Source: Symbiodinium natans
Lineage: Eukaryota; Sar; Dinophyceae; Suessiales; Symbiodiniaceae
NCBI GenBank assembly: GCA_905221605.1
Contig: CAJNDS010002143.1
Location: 62,001 to 126,000, forward strand
DNA: 64,000 bases
Reading direction: 5' to 3'
Shown here: positions 46,382-57,163 of the stretch, piece after piece
Layout of the letters: each line of letters begins with the position of its first letter
How positions within the stretch are numbered: the stretch's first letter is position 1
Translations under genes and position numbers: made by a program
Notes under the pieces: model-generated
What the model saw: only the letters and a program-made list of their open reading frames with translations
Database searches by the model: none
What the model was told of the DNA's origin: nothing

Positions 46382-46860
46382 TCCAGCCTCCTGCTCCTCC
46401 TGCCTCAACAGCCCGAACATTTCAGAAGCTCGAGCATCTGCTTCCTGCATCAACTTGGATTCCTCCTGCGATGTCGGCAGCCGCACAAGCTATTCCGAGA
46501 CTTCGAGGTCCAGGTCCTTCTGAGCGGCCACGGCCAGTTCCCGCAAAGATGTTTGCAAGTCCTTCTAGGGAACTTGCAGGCTTGGTAGCCGATGAAGGTG
46601 CTACAGTACGCAAGCCTCGGTGCCTCTTCGCAGAAGTTTGCCCGTTTCAAGCCTGCTTTCTGAGCTGCACAGGGCAGAGCGAGAGAGACGGAGTGAGAGG
46701 GAGAGAGAGAGAGCGAGAGAGAGAGAGAGAGGGAGAGAGAGCGGACAGCCCCAAATGCCTTTTGTCTTGCACGTGCTGCCCCGAGCTTGCAAGAAGCTTG
46801 CTCTCCGTTCGTGCTGTCGTCAACAGCTCTTCTACCTTGGACCGCTCAGATGTGCATCCG
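46382..46860 (-). CDS. Coiled-coil protein exons
   Basis: Exon 46502-46564 (after CCCTAG) reads KDLQTSLRELAVAAQKDLDL and ends at a GT donor. Exon 46382-46465 (after ATCGCAG) continues in phase 0 with EESKLMQEADARASEMFGLL and RQEEQEAG. Upstream, around 46775-46855, the same strand reads SKVEELLTTARTESKLLASS. The heptad-like pattern shows a long coiled coil. The inferred intron between the two bounded exons is only 36 bases. A (GA)n repeat at 46678-46740 lies in the intron before them. No other domain was recognised. Confidence 0.55.
46678..46740. repeat. (GA)n microsatellite
   Basis: GAGAGA and GAGAGC units. It lies between two coiled-coil exon segments of the gene at 46.4-46.86 kb. Confidence 0.9.
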
Positions 46861-47250
46861 TGATCTTGTGTGCGTGATCGTGCGTGCAGAGACTTGGTGA
46901 ATGCAAGAGCTTGCTTGAGGGAGAGGCCTTGTCGGGCAGAGAGCATACAGCCTCGCGGCCAGGCTGCGTCGGCAGCATGCCGTCGGGACATGTGTTGCTT
47001 ACCACCCCTGGTCAACAAGCGCCTAGAGGTCCTTAGGCCAGCTACTGAGCAAAATATACAAAGTACCACTCGTAACACACACTCACCCACGCCACAAATT
47101 GACCCACACAACCCACCCATATCCACAAATTCACGCATCCACTTCCACAAAGCACAAAAACTTTACAGACAAACACACACGCGCACACACACACACACAC
47201 TCCAACCAAAAAACACCTTTGGAAAAAAGACAAAAGCTTCAGAGATGATG

Positions 47251-47790
<540 letters not shown>

Positions 47791-48049
47791 GCAGAAAAAG
47801 CAGCAAAAGTCATTGAATGCGATCGCAACCACTCGTGCACTGTGGCGTACGGCTGTGGCGACTCCACCACCGTCTGTACGACACCACTGGTCTTTCCGGA
47901 ATGGTTGCACGTAGTGAACCGACTCCGTCCCTCAGGGCGTGGAGGGTGGGCTAATCAAGACTCGAGAGCTCGGGCCACGCAGCTGCGCGGTCCCCTCGCT
48001 CTGGCTGCATGTCCCTTCGCACACGCATGTGCTACTCAACAAGAAGTAC

Positions 48050-48245
48050 CAGAAGAATAAGATACCAAAAAATCAAAAGCAAAATCGAGATCAATACTAT
48101 AACCATGACAATGCAAGCATTAAACTATAAGACTATCAATAATGACAATAATGATGACAACAAGAACGGAAACAATGACAGATATCATATCACTATAAAA
48201 AATAGTACGGATAGCAATAATACCAACGATTATAGTAGTTAAAGC
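48050..48245. other. AT-rich, degenerate trinucleotide island
   Basis: A stretch with many AAT, ACA and GAT triplets, much richer in A and T than the rest of the window. It probably decayed from a trinucleotide repeat adjacent to the (TAG)n array. No exon seen. Confidence 0.6.
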
Positions 48246-48661
48246 AGCAGTAGTGTGGCAAAAAAACATTGGCGCTGCTCTTATGATTCCTGCTGATGCT
48301 ACTATCTGAAACTTAGCCGTGTTCTTGCCTTGTGGTGGCTTTTCCCTGTAACGCTTTAGGTTCTGGACTCTTTGGCTTTTCGATGATGCTAGGCTTGTCA
48401 GATTTTTCTGACTTTTCGAACTTTCGAATTTCCGGCGTTTCGGTATTTTCGGGTTTTCGCAAACACAGAAATACACAAAATGGAGCCTGCTCAGAGCTGA
48501 TCTTTTTGACTGCTCGCTTACTTACGCGTGGCTGAGCTAAGCAACCTCAAGCAACAAAACTCTGGTTCACTCCTTGAGCACGCATTCGACGGTATGTCCG
48601 CGATGTTTGCCGTGAAGGCAACATTCAGCACACACGCAGCTTGACCTCAGATGACACCTCC

Positions 48662-49416
48662 TCACAAGCACAGAACCAGGGCACAGCAGTAAGTCGCGGG
48701 CTCACAATCCCAGCAAAAGTAATTCACCGGCTCCTGTCCATGAACCACTTTGGGGCGTTCCATTCTGCACCTAGCTACAACCAATCCTTGGGGTGCTCCG
48801 GACAGCTGTGGAAGAGTCGCTGCAAGCACGGCGCACCCATCAGGGGCTGCCTGGCACCTGTAACGATCGCGGAGTATTTCCGAACAGCGTCGAAGCAGGT
48901 CTGCTGCTACTCTGCTATGCGCGCTGGAACATGGACGGCTTGCAACCTGTAAACTGACCTCAAACGGGTGCAAAGCCTCACCTGAGCTGATCTCCTCGGA
49001 AGCAACGGGTCGAGTGGTGTGCTGAGTCATTCTGCCCTGCCTCGGCTTACACAAGCTTCTTGCACAGAATGCTGTCGCTGAGCGACCGAGGACCTAGCAT
49101 GGACGCCATGCTGGGGCTCGCGCCGATGAGTTGCATGCAAGCAGCCTGCCCCACACTGCCGAAGGACATCCAAAAAAAGGCGGAATGCCCGCAACCGCGC
49201 TCCTTTGCAGAATACTTCGCAGCACTGATCGCAGTGGACCTCCGCCGGGTTGTCCTCCAGGGACCCAGAAAAACCGTGCAAAAATGAAAACTGTTTGTAC
49301 AGCATTGAGAAGCGGAGCCAAAACAGCACGAGTGTCACTGCCGGGGCCTCGCACTGTCCACAGAATGCCTCGGACTCATTCTGACTCGCTTGCCACACGT
49401 CCACATCAGAGCACAT
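48662..49416 (-). CDS. Possible B-box-like zinc-finger exons
   Basis: Near 49380 the minus strand reads SEAFCGQCEA, and near 49230-49265 it reads NPAEVHCDQCCEVFCKGARL before several possible donors. C-x2-C pairs followed by HC..CC..FC resemble the zinc-binding half of a B-box or similar finger. The histidines of the second site are not clear. Downstream, around 48900, another segment reads RVAADLLRRCSEILRDRYRC. The call rests on cysteine spacing only. Confidence 0.35.
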
Positions 49417-49462
49417 CCTAGCTCGTCCGAGTCACCTCGGGCTTTGGGACATGAGAGCCGCC

Positions 49463-50940
49463 TTAGTTCCACGCAGCGCTCCAGGCATATTCATGCCACT
49501 TCACGTCCCCACCCCCCTCCCCGCCCCAATAGCGTTCCATCGGATCCAAGCTGGGCCGCCGGCGCGCTGCAGCTTTGTCACCGTTCATTTTGCCCTGCCT
49601 GGGCAATGCGCTTCGTCGAGTTTGTAGCATCGCAGAAATGAAGCAGGCGTTGCTTGCCTCTCTATGGGCAAAGAGTCGCAAGATGGGTCCTGGGCTCTCA
49701 AATCAAGCAAGAACTTTCCGAAGCAACAGTGAGTCTGCTCCCTGAGGGTGCTGCGTTGGTCGATCTTGTTGACCTTTACAAAGTCAAAGAGGAGACTCGT
49801 TCAATGCAGCAGGAGGTGCACATGACTTGTATCACCCAAAGGACTCCCCAATACATACACTCACCACTGCTCATGAGGAACCATACAATACGTGCACCAA
49901 TATCAATAACAGCCAAAAAACCCTACTTCATATGACATGTCTAGACTGCCCAAACAGGGACCATGATTTTGAGAACCGACCACATGCCTTTTCCCCACCC
50001 TCAGTGTGGGTTGCTAAGTGCCCACCCGCAGAGACAACAGTTGCTCGGCTTTGGGTGGGGCAGATGTTCGAAGATGTTCGAAGATCTCGAGGACACTCGA
50101 ATATACTCGAAGTACGTGCGTGATGCCGTCTGTAAGGTTCCAATGTTCTGCTGAGGCCAACAGATGCCTTGAAGTCTCACACGCAGCTGAGGCCAGCTCT
50201 GAAGGACAGGCGCCGGCAGCACCGTGGGAGAGGTGTCATCAGAGAGGTCTCGCAGCACAACATAGTCAAAATGGTCAAATCTTCACAGACTACAGACGAG
50301 AGTGACTAAAGTGACTACAGAGCTAGACTCGGTCCGGCATCTGCCGAATCTGATTCCTCCTATCTCCTGCTGAGCACTGCTTCACTGGAAACTTCGCAAG
50401 AAACCATGAAATCCAAGTTGTCCTTAGAGGGCTTGGTGTGTTGAGTGTACTGATTGGCCTGTTTGGACGTGATGGCTTCAGGCACAGAATCCTGTCTTTG
50501 CTTTGCGTGGCGGTTCTCGGTTCTCGCTGCTCTAACCTTGAGGATGCTCAGCAAAATTTTGAAGCAAGATGCTGCGCGGTGGTCTGACAGTGCAGAGACC
50601 ACACTGGGTGTAGGCCAAAATCAAGTGCAATCTGAAGCGTTATCAGGTACAACGGTACAGTTGTGAAAGTTGAGCCGGCCCCAGGTGCATGGATTTCTTT
50701 TGGGAACAATGCAGAGTCATGGGCCTTATAGCAGGAAACTGCAAGCCGGCAAGCTACTCGCAATGCGAGGCGAGGACTGGTTTCGGAAGAACTTTCGCTG
50801 AAAAACAGTTAACTTTCGCGAAGGTATAAATCTTCATGCTGTGTGCGTCATTGCTTACTAAAACTCCCGCAAGGAAGTTCTGATCAATGCTCATGTGCAA
50901 ATGTTGTAACTGTTGTACAAACTGCAGCTAAGGTCGCCGC
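49463..50940 (-). other. Scattered weak exon candidates
   Basis: Candidates on the minus strand include KMNGDKAAARRRPSLDPMER near 49540-49590, LRDLSDDTSPTVLPAPVLQS near 50200-50250 and FKILLSILKVRAARTENRHA near 50500-50560. None has two clear splice boundaries. A short repeat of TCGAAGATGT and TCGAATATAC units lies at 50067-50115. Confidence 0.25.
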
Positions 50941-51051
50941 GGGAAGTCTGCACAGCGGGGCTCGCAACTCCACTTGCCAGCCGTGTTGACCTGCCATGTT
51001 CGCGTGTTCGGGCATCGGAGTTACAGCTTTGCAATCCAGGACATCAACCTG

Positions 51052-51330
51052 TCAACTACATCCAGCGCGGCCCGTCTTTGGTACAAACGCTTCCAAGTTG
51101 GTGTCTGAGAAACTCTGGCCGACCAGTGGCCAAACAATGTCTGAAGGAATCAGGAATGGCTGAGTCTCAGGCTGCGATGGAGACGAGCAAAGAGTTTCCA
51201 GGTATGATGCTGCGGCCGCGTCTACCTGAAGCTGGCCAACAGAAACAAGAAAACCTAGGATACGTTCGGTCAGCGCTGCCTCTGTGACTGCCTGGCAGGC
51301 CTCTCGCACACGGCTTCTGCTGTTGCAAAG
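51052..51330 (-). CDS. Unassigned long exon
   Basis: About 90 codons read RVREACQAVTEAALTERILG, FLVSVGQLQVDAAAASYLET, then SPSQPETQPFLIPSDIVWPL and VGQSFSDTNLEAFVPKTG, with a regular mix of helix-forming residues and no low complexity. The ends are not fixed. Upstream lies a CA microsatellite (51362-51432). No family was recognised. Confidence 0.45.
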   Translation of the reverse strand, partial: LCNSRSRVREACQAVTEAALTERILGFLVSVGQLQVDAAAASYLETLCSSPSQPETQPFLIPSDIVWPLVGQSFSDTNLEAFVPKTGRAGCS

Positions 51331-52256
51331 TTCCACACGTACAAACAAGCCTAAACCCACCGACACACACACACACACACCGCGACCCACCCACACACCC
51401 TCACCCTCAGACACACAGCCACACACACACAGAGGCATGGAGTGTTCGACTTAGGACCATGAAGGTCACGAGCTGCCCAAATTGTGGTTGCCGAGACTAA
51501 AGTCCACCCCACAGCACGTTAGTGAATGCAGACCAAGTCCCAGATTGCGGAAAATTCAAGGCGCGAACGTCGAGCTTCGAAGGCGAACTGGAGAGAAAAC
51601 TTCGGGCTACATGACGTCACAAGCAGGATGTGCAGGTACGTTTTCACACCTATCGTCGAAGGTCTTCGTTGGCCGGGCCGCAGAATCGACAGTAGGCCTG
51701 CGGCCCCCTGCTACTGAAAACACACGGTTGAGGAAATGTCCTGATTGCGAGGCCGCTCGGAAACAGCGGGTGCACACACACACACACAGACATAGACACA
51801 AACACACCCCGACACGGATCGAGCGCAGCAGAAGAGTGGCCTTGCACTGAACGATTGGCTTCCTGGCATACATCGGCAAAGCTATAAATAAAACATAAAC
51901 AGCATGACAACTTGACTGGATCGATGTGTGGCTACGCGCCTACGCTTCTCCAACGATTCTGCTGCACATTGTAGGCACAGGTGATGCTCACATACCTTTC
52001 AGCCAATTTCAGCTGCAAAAACGAGAAGAATGACTCCTGCTCTCCTGTCAACAGGTTAATGTGCCAGGGGCAGACATTCTAGGGTCCAAGGCGAGTCCCA
52101 ATGTTGTGAGTATTCACCGCGCTCTGATTGTGCCATGTGACATGTGAACACATCTGCGCACGCACTGCAGTTCTAAGTCTAAGACACTAAGAGCTCTTCT
52201 TCGCTATCTACAGTTTCGATGGTTCTTTCGGTCCGTCTTGCCACTCTCTTTCTTAC

Positions 52257-52353
52257 CTTGCTTATGAAGCTCATGAGGGAGAAACAGACGCAAAGAAGCA
52301 AGACGATGGATGGCAGCAGGATGGTGTGCAAAAAGCCAAGAAAGCCAACAGTG
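52257..52353 (-). CDS. Transmembrane exon
   Basis: Bounded by GCTTTAG and AAG/gtaaga, the latter an exact consensus donor. In the open frame it reads TVGFLGFLHTILLPSIVLLL and CVCFSLMSFISK, a long hydrophobic helix followed by lysine. A second frame is also hydrophobic over part of it. It is a single span of an unassigned membrane protein. Confidence 0.45.
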
Positions 52354-52733
52354 CTAAAGCCAAGGAACCAACAAGAGACACAAGCTCTGACATCAGGAAC
52401 ATTTGTGGCCCTAGGCCGGAAGCCACAGAGCCGAAGCAACGACCTAACACTCGCAGCAAAAGGCTCCGGAAAAATATCCTAAAGAACGTCAGCCCCATGC
52501 ATCTGCTCGAACCTACGAGATTTCGGCATGGTTCGCCAACGTAGCGCCTTACAGAAAGGCCTTATGGAGGCTGCTGGTAGGCTTGCCACGAGTGTGCTCT
52601 GTTGGAGGCTGAGGGCAGGCTAAGGGGTAAGTGGGCAAGGTCCTCCTCTGACCACAATGCAGCTACACATGCAGCTACACATGCAGCTACATGCACTGCT
52701 GTGCAGTGCAAGCTGCGCCATGAAGTGGCCTAC

Positions 52734-52809
52734 CTTCAATGTGTATTGACTTTCCGAAGCTCAGAGCAAGACCAACAGAAGAGATGCGCTCTCCAATGAA
52801 AGTCCACAC
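52734..52809 (-). CDS. Unassigned exon
   Basis: Bounded by TTATGCCAG and TTGAAG/gtaggc. It reads VWTFIGERISSVGLALSFGK and SIHIE. It lies 0.4 kb upstream of the transmembrane exon at 52257-52353 on the same strand and may belong to the same gene. No family was recognised. Confidence 0.45.
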
Positions 52810-53706
52810 CTGGCATAAAAGATACCAACGTGTGCTAAATGCAAGTAAAGTCTCACGTTTATGAGTAGCACCTTGCACAGTGCTGCTCCACGGGGCTGCC
52901 ACCTGAGAATCACACGGTCACGGATGGCTGTGGTGCTCATGCAGCCTCTTCATTATCTGCAATCCAGACTCTTGGGGAAGTTGCCAGGGACATCAGGGAA
53001 GCTTAAGCCAACTGCGAAACTTGAGCCAAAGTTGCACCCAATGGCCCAAACGACTTCACTTGTAGGTGCTCCAACGACAGGTTAGCGAAGGAGTACTCTG
53101 TAGAAAGATGATGCAAACGGAGTGGGAACTCCACAAAATTGGGGCAGATGTCAGGTCCCAAATGTGACCGTCCAAGATTTGTCTCCAGCTTCTAACGCAG
53201 CCCTGCGCACCTTCTCGTGCAAGAGGCATAAGGGCGGAACACGAAGAATTAGTGCTTGAGGGCTTACAGGGCTTATGGTCATCGCCCTGCCTTTTCTGCT
53301 GCGGTTCAGGGTTGCTCAAGGTTGGCAAGTGTGCTTTTTGGGCGGGCCATGCGGATCTCTCGCATCTGTCCATTTCTCACAAAGGAGTGTGGGATTTAGT
53401 GTTGAGGAGTGACTTGCACGCGGTGGCAGCCCCTCCGGGCCGGTGGTGCGGAAGATCAGGGCACAGTCAGCGTTAAGCTCTCGAGAGCACTGCTGAGTCA
53501 AACAAGCCTGAGCCTGCCAAAACCCGAAAGCACTTCAACGCAATCCGCCACAATGAGGTGGAAGCTGCCGGTCCGCATTCCCACCCCCACACATACGGAA
53601 TCGAGCAGTGCGAACAAAGCGCGAGTCGGCAGCACTCGGCACAGCAAACGCCACAGCAAACTTCAACACACTTGAAGCCTTCCACTAGAAGTGCCATCGA
53701 AAATTG

Positions 53707-53727
53707 AAAAAAAAAAAAAAAAAAACA
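53707..53727. repeat. A-run of about 20
   Basis: An uninterrupted poly-A on the plus strand (poly-T on the minus strand) after GAAAATTG. On the minus strand it precedes a TTCTAG, so it could be the pyrimidine tract of an acceptor. Alternatively it is the tail of a plus-strand retroposed copy, but no target-site duplication was seen. Confidence 0.8.
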
Positions 53728-53815
53728 GAATCGGCGGCACATACTGCGCCAGTAGATTTGCCAGCAGAATGCAAGTTTTCTCCGGGCCAGTGACTAGCCG
53801 AGCCTCTATACAAAC

Positions 53816-54334
53816 TTGCCAAACGTATTGTACCCGACGCAGGAAGTGAGCTCCCCCCGCGGCGTGTTGGGGTCTGACAGCGGCAACTTTGGCCGGAAAC
53901 AAAGTTTAACAGGCATTCCAAGCTCTCATCGGAAAAAAATCCGCCACGGTCCGGAATACGGCTTGGTGGCTGTTGGAGCATTGAGTCAGGTCACCATGCG
54001 AGTCAAATCAGTCCACGTCCTTCCACCGTCTTTCGATGCCTGGCAAGTGAGGGTTAAGGTTTCTAAGCGGCTGCACCATGCCGCGAGGATTTGGGCACAG
54101 CCCGAGTGGAGTAAGATGTTATACCGCGGTACGTGCGGGTGGTCCGCTGGCACCCAGCCTACTGGGCCTACTGCCACAAGAACAACCCAAGGCAGTCTCA
54201 GCCTCCAACACCTCCTGTTCCTCGTCCACACGAATGTGTACCTGCACAGACCGGCATGGTGCAAAGAGATGCAGGAGTGTTCGCGTTCATGTCAGTCGGC
54301 CCTGTTAACTGTACAGTACTTGGCAGTAATATGA
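53816..54334 (+). CDS. Plus-strand open frame of uncertain status
   Basis: A 172-codon frame contains a balanced central part (LSQVTMRVKSVHVLPPSFDA, then RLHHAARIWAQPEWSKML). A second plus-strand frame (54133-54354) continues with QRDAGVFAFMSVGPVNCTVL. If real, this would be one of few plus-strand genes. The opposite strand is also open over part of it and no domain is recognised. Confidence 0.25.
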   Translation: MPNVLYPTQEVSSPRGVLGSDSGNFGRKQSLTGIPSSHRKKIRHGPEYGLVAVGALSQVTMRVKSVHVLPPSFDAWQVRVKVSKRLHHAARIWAQPEWSKMLYRGTCGWSAGTQPTGPTATRTTQGSLSLQHLLFLVHTNVYLHRPAWCKEMQECSRSCQSALLTVQYLAVI

Positions 54335-54570
54335 AGCCATCCACCTGGCTTTAAGTTCCTGGCCCGCTTGGTTCCGCAAAGGTATACCCCGTGCTCCAAA
54401 CCTTCTTGGGCATCACATGGCAGACATGCGCTCATGATCACTCATGCTCAACTCGAGTTACGACTGGGCCCCCCCACGACACAGGAGTGCCCTCCAGGCT
54501 CGATAACGTCCACGATTGACCAACCGAGCAACCTCGAATTTTCGTCTCTTGGTAGCGGCTGCATTGAGCA

Positions 54571-54772
54571 GCTTCATATACTTCATACTCTTCATACTCT
54601 TCGTACTCTTCATACTCTTCATACTCCTCATACTCCTCATGCTCTTCATACACTTCATACTCTTCATACTCTTCATACTCTTGATACTCCTCATACTCCT
54701 CATACTCCTCATACTCCTCATACTCCTCATACTCCTCATGCTCTTCATACACTTCATACTCTTCATACTCTT
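54571..54772. repeat. 9-bp minisatellite, GAGTATGAA on the minus strand
   Basis: Units CATACTCTT/CATACTCCT with a few CATGCTCTT and CATACACTT variants. It is made of two higher-order copies, each with the order TTCATGCTC...CACTTC. On the minus strand the frame stays open as (EEY)n across the whole array and continues into AAQCSRYQETKIRG. Coding use is possible but unproven. Confidence 0.9.
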
Positions 54773-55274
54773 CCGCTTACAGGAGTCTTAGGCCATGACG
54801 GCAGAGTCAACCAAGTCATTCTCGTGTGGCCTGTATTCCCACCTTGTGAATTGATGTGGATTATCCAGAGCAGTAGGGGGTCACGCATGCAGTACTCAGG
54901 AAAGCACGCTGAGAGTACTCCATCCTGAACCCATGCAAAAACACATGCAACAGAAAAATCGCAATGCCCGGACGCGCTTCAGCTCTGACAGCTGCCTCTT
55001 CAGGGAGAGACGCGCCCAGGCAAGCGGCAGCAAGCGCACCCTGCCTGAGTGCGGCTGTCTCGTGCCTTTCGAGCTCGCATCGCGTGTAGAGTGCACGAAG
55101 ACAGGGGAAACTGAGTTGCCGTCAGGCTGCTGCCTCGCAAAAAGCCAATGGCAATATGTATACTCAGCTATACGCCGCGCGGGCCTGGCCGATCACCGGT
55201 GTCCGTGACACCAGAAGCCATGATTCCCTCAAAGGGCATCAAGCACCCACAACACAAAGCGTCAGCTGATTCAA

Positions 55275-55494
55275 TCAAAGCAGAGCCCCCGAAGTGACGA
55301 AATGATCATAGCTTGCCTGAGTGTGACTGTTGGCGGCGCTCTGCCGCGACCCGCTCGACATACTCAAGCTGGCAAGGTGAAGCTCGTTGCATCTTGACTC
55401 GTGTGCTGTGTAGAAACCAAACGAATCAGCAGTGTACGAGTCATACGTGCCAACGGCCTGCTCATAGCGCCAAGCTTGTCCGCTGTTGGAAGCC
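55275..55494 (-). CDS. Unassigned terminal exon
   Basis: After a TATCTGCAG acceptor the minus strand is open for 72 codons to TGA: ASNSGQAWRYEQAVGTYDSY, then TADSFGFYTAHESRCNELHL, ASLSMSSGSRQSAANSHTQA and SYDHFVTSGALL. It is rich in Ser, Tyr, His and Asn, without repeats, and looks like a disordered C-terminal tail. It has no internal start codon. No family was recognised. Confidence 0.5.
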
Positions 55495-55645
55495 CTGCAG
55501 ATACACAGGATCTGTGCGACTGTTTATCTTGGCCTGCCGCAACTTCGACCAATGTTTACGGCTGTTTGCTCAGAAGTACTGTACTTGAGTTTTGGATCCT
55601 CGTGGCACTGCGCTGGTCCAAGCAAAGCAGGATGTGTGGTCTCAC

Positions 55646-55663
55646 GGGGGGGGGGGGGGGGGG
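55646..55663. repeat. G18 run
   Basis: An uninterrupted run of 18 G, the longest homopolymer G in the window. It is a potential quadruplex and a likely spot for sequencing length error. 55740-56160 downstream is a degenerate stretch of GGTCCATAG/CCTATGACC units without an exon. Confidence 0.9.
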
Positions 55664-56851
55664 CATAACGCAGAAACCGAAGAGGGAAGATCACTAGGTA
55701 TCTTGTAGCACAGTTTGGCACGATCAATTCGAGATTCCAAGTATGAAACATAGAGTGAAATGCGCCCTCTAGACTTTCTCGTTTAGGACCTCCCTATAAA
55801 CCTGGCAAACTGTTTGTAACCTCTTTACCGCGCCTTTGATTTCTCGGACCTTCCCCTGGACTCCCAACGACCTTCTCTTTACCTGGACCTCGGACGACGA
55901 CCCCATGATTACAACTCCCGATGCACCCTGACAACGTTGTTCTGGGGATTCCTGTGCAGTATGCATCCCAAGCAGGGTCTTGGGGTTCATATGAGGGTCC
56001 ATAGCAGCAAAGGGTCAAGGTCCATAGCATAAGGGTCCATAGGAGTGTATGGGGTTACATGGTGGTGCATAGGGAGTCAGAGCAGGGTCTGCAGTATTGG
56101 ACCCTTCTGTGCACCCATCGGACCCTATGACCCTATGACATGTACTCCCTTGCTATTGATGCCTCTATGAACACTATGTACCCCGACAAATGCGTATACC
56201 CTGGACCTCCATGTGCACCTTATTCAGATAAACCATGTGCCCACAGTATGTCCCTGCGACTGCTCTTTGGACGCCCCGAACCTGCCTGCCAGGAGCCAAC
56301 CCGGTAGTGGGGTGCAGTTCTTGCTTGGGCGCGCGGCTTTTGAGCTCACGGTGCAGTTTCAGACTAGAAGGTGGCTGTGGGCCCAAGAATTGCGCGGGGT
56401 GCAATATGGGGCAACTGTGACCTCGGGGACCTCCTTCCCTGCATCTTTGGACCTGTTCATGGACCTCCTACGGACCCCTACGGATACCTGTGAATGCGCA
56501 CGCAGGCTGCGCCGAGGCGGGGCGCGTTTAGGGCCCAGATTCGCGTGAATAGGAGGCCTGGGTCTGTGTTGGTCCATGCTGCATTTGTTCAACTATGCTC
56601 CGTTTCTGCCAGTATCTATCTTCTTCAACCTGCTGTTTCTAGTCCTTGAGGCACACGGAAGGGTGAGAGTATGCAGGTAGAACTGCGCAGGGCCCTGGCA
56701 ACACTTTGTGGTTTGCCCGCGCCTGCGTGACACTGGCTTGTTCAGAGCAGCCGCACGCAGGCTTGAAAGATGGACTCTGGTCTCTCGTTATCTGGGGCCT
56801 GGAGCCGGACCCCGAAACCCCCTCAACCTTGATGAAAAAATTAATGAAACC

Positions 56852-57163
56852 CTAAACCCCAGCCGTCCAAAACCCAAGCTCAGGAACACCACCTTGGTCT
56901 CGACCAGCTGCAAGCTTCTCCAGCTCCGTCATCTGCTGCCTCCGCGAGGAACTAAGCAATCGAGTGGCATCGTTGTTAAATGTTTTAAAGCCCCGGCCGC
57001 TCCTCAGCCGCCTCATCTCGCGCAGCAACTCCTGGAGAGAAGCGCTCCAGATCCGTGGCCGCACGGTCACAAAATGGGTCCCTAAGACGGGTCCTGACTC
57101 TGCCTGCCAGTGCTCGGAGGCTCGGGACACTCGAGCCTTGAGGACATCAATTTGGAAAGCCAT
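56852..57163 (-). CDS. Coiled-coil protein, possible first exon
   Basis: From an ATG at 57161-57163 a 103-codon frame reads MAFQIDVLKARVSRASEHWQ, then SLQELLREMRRLRSG and RRQQMTELEKLAAGRDQGG. The helical charged pattern favours a coiled coil. Small introns could remove the middle. A 167-codon plus-strand frame (56964-57467) overlaps it and is less regular, so the strand is likely but not certain. Upstream on the minus strand, near 57500-57570, is LGGAVFSNVWYLIRPALQHA. Confidence 0.4.
   Translation of the reverse strand: MAFQIDVLKARVSRASEHWQAESGPVLGTHFVTVRPRIWSASLQELLREMRRLRSGRGFKTFNNDATRLLSSSRRQQMTELEKLAAGRDQGGVPELGFWTAGV

Noticed and set aside
53018-53040. CTTGAGCCAAA, resembling the complement of the dinoflagellate spliced-leader end
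   Set aside because: Only about 11 of 22 bases match and the rest diverges, so it is not a spliced-leader relic. No full copy of the leader was found in the window.
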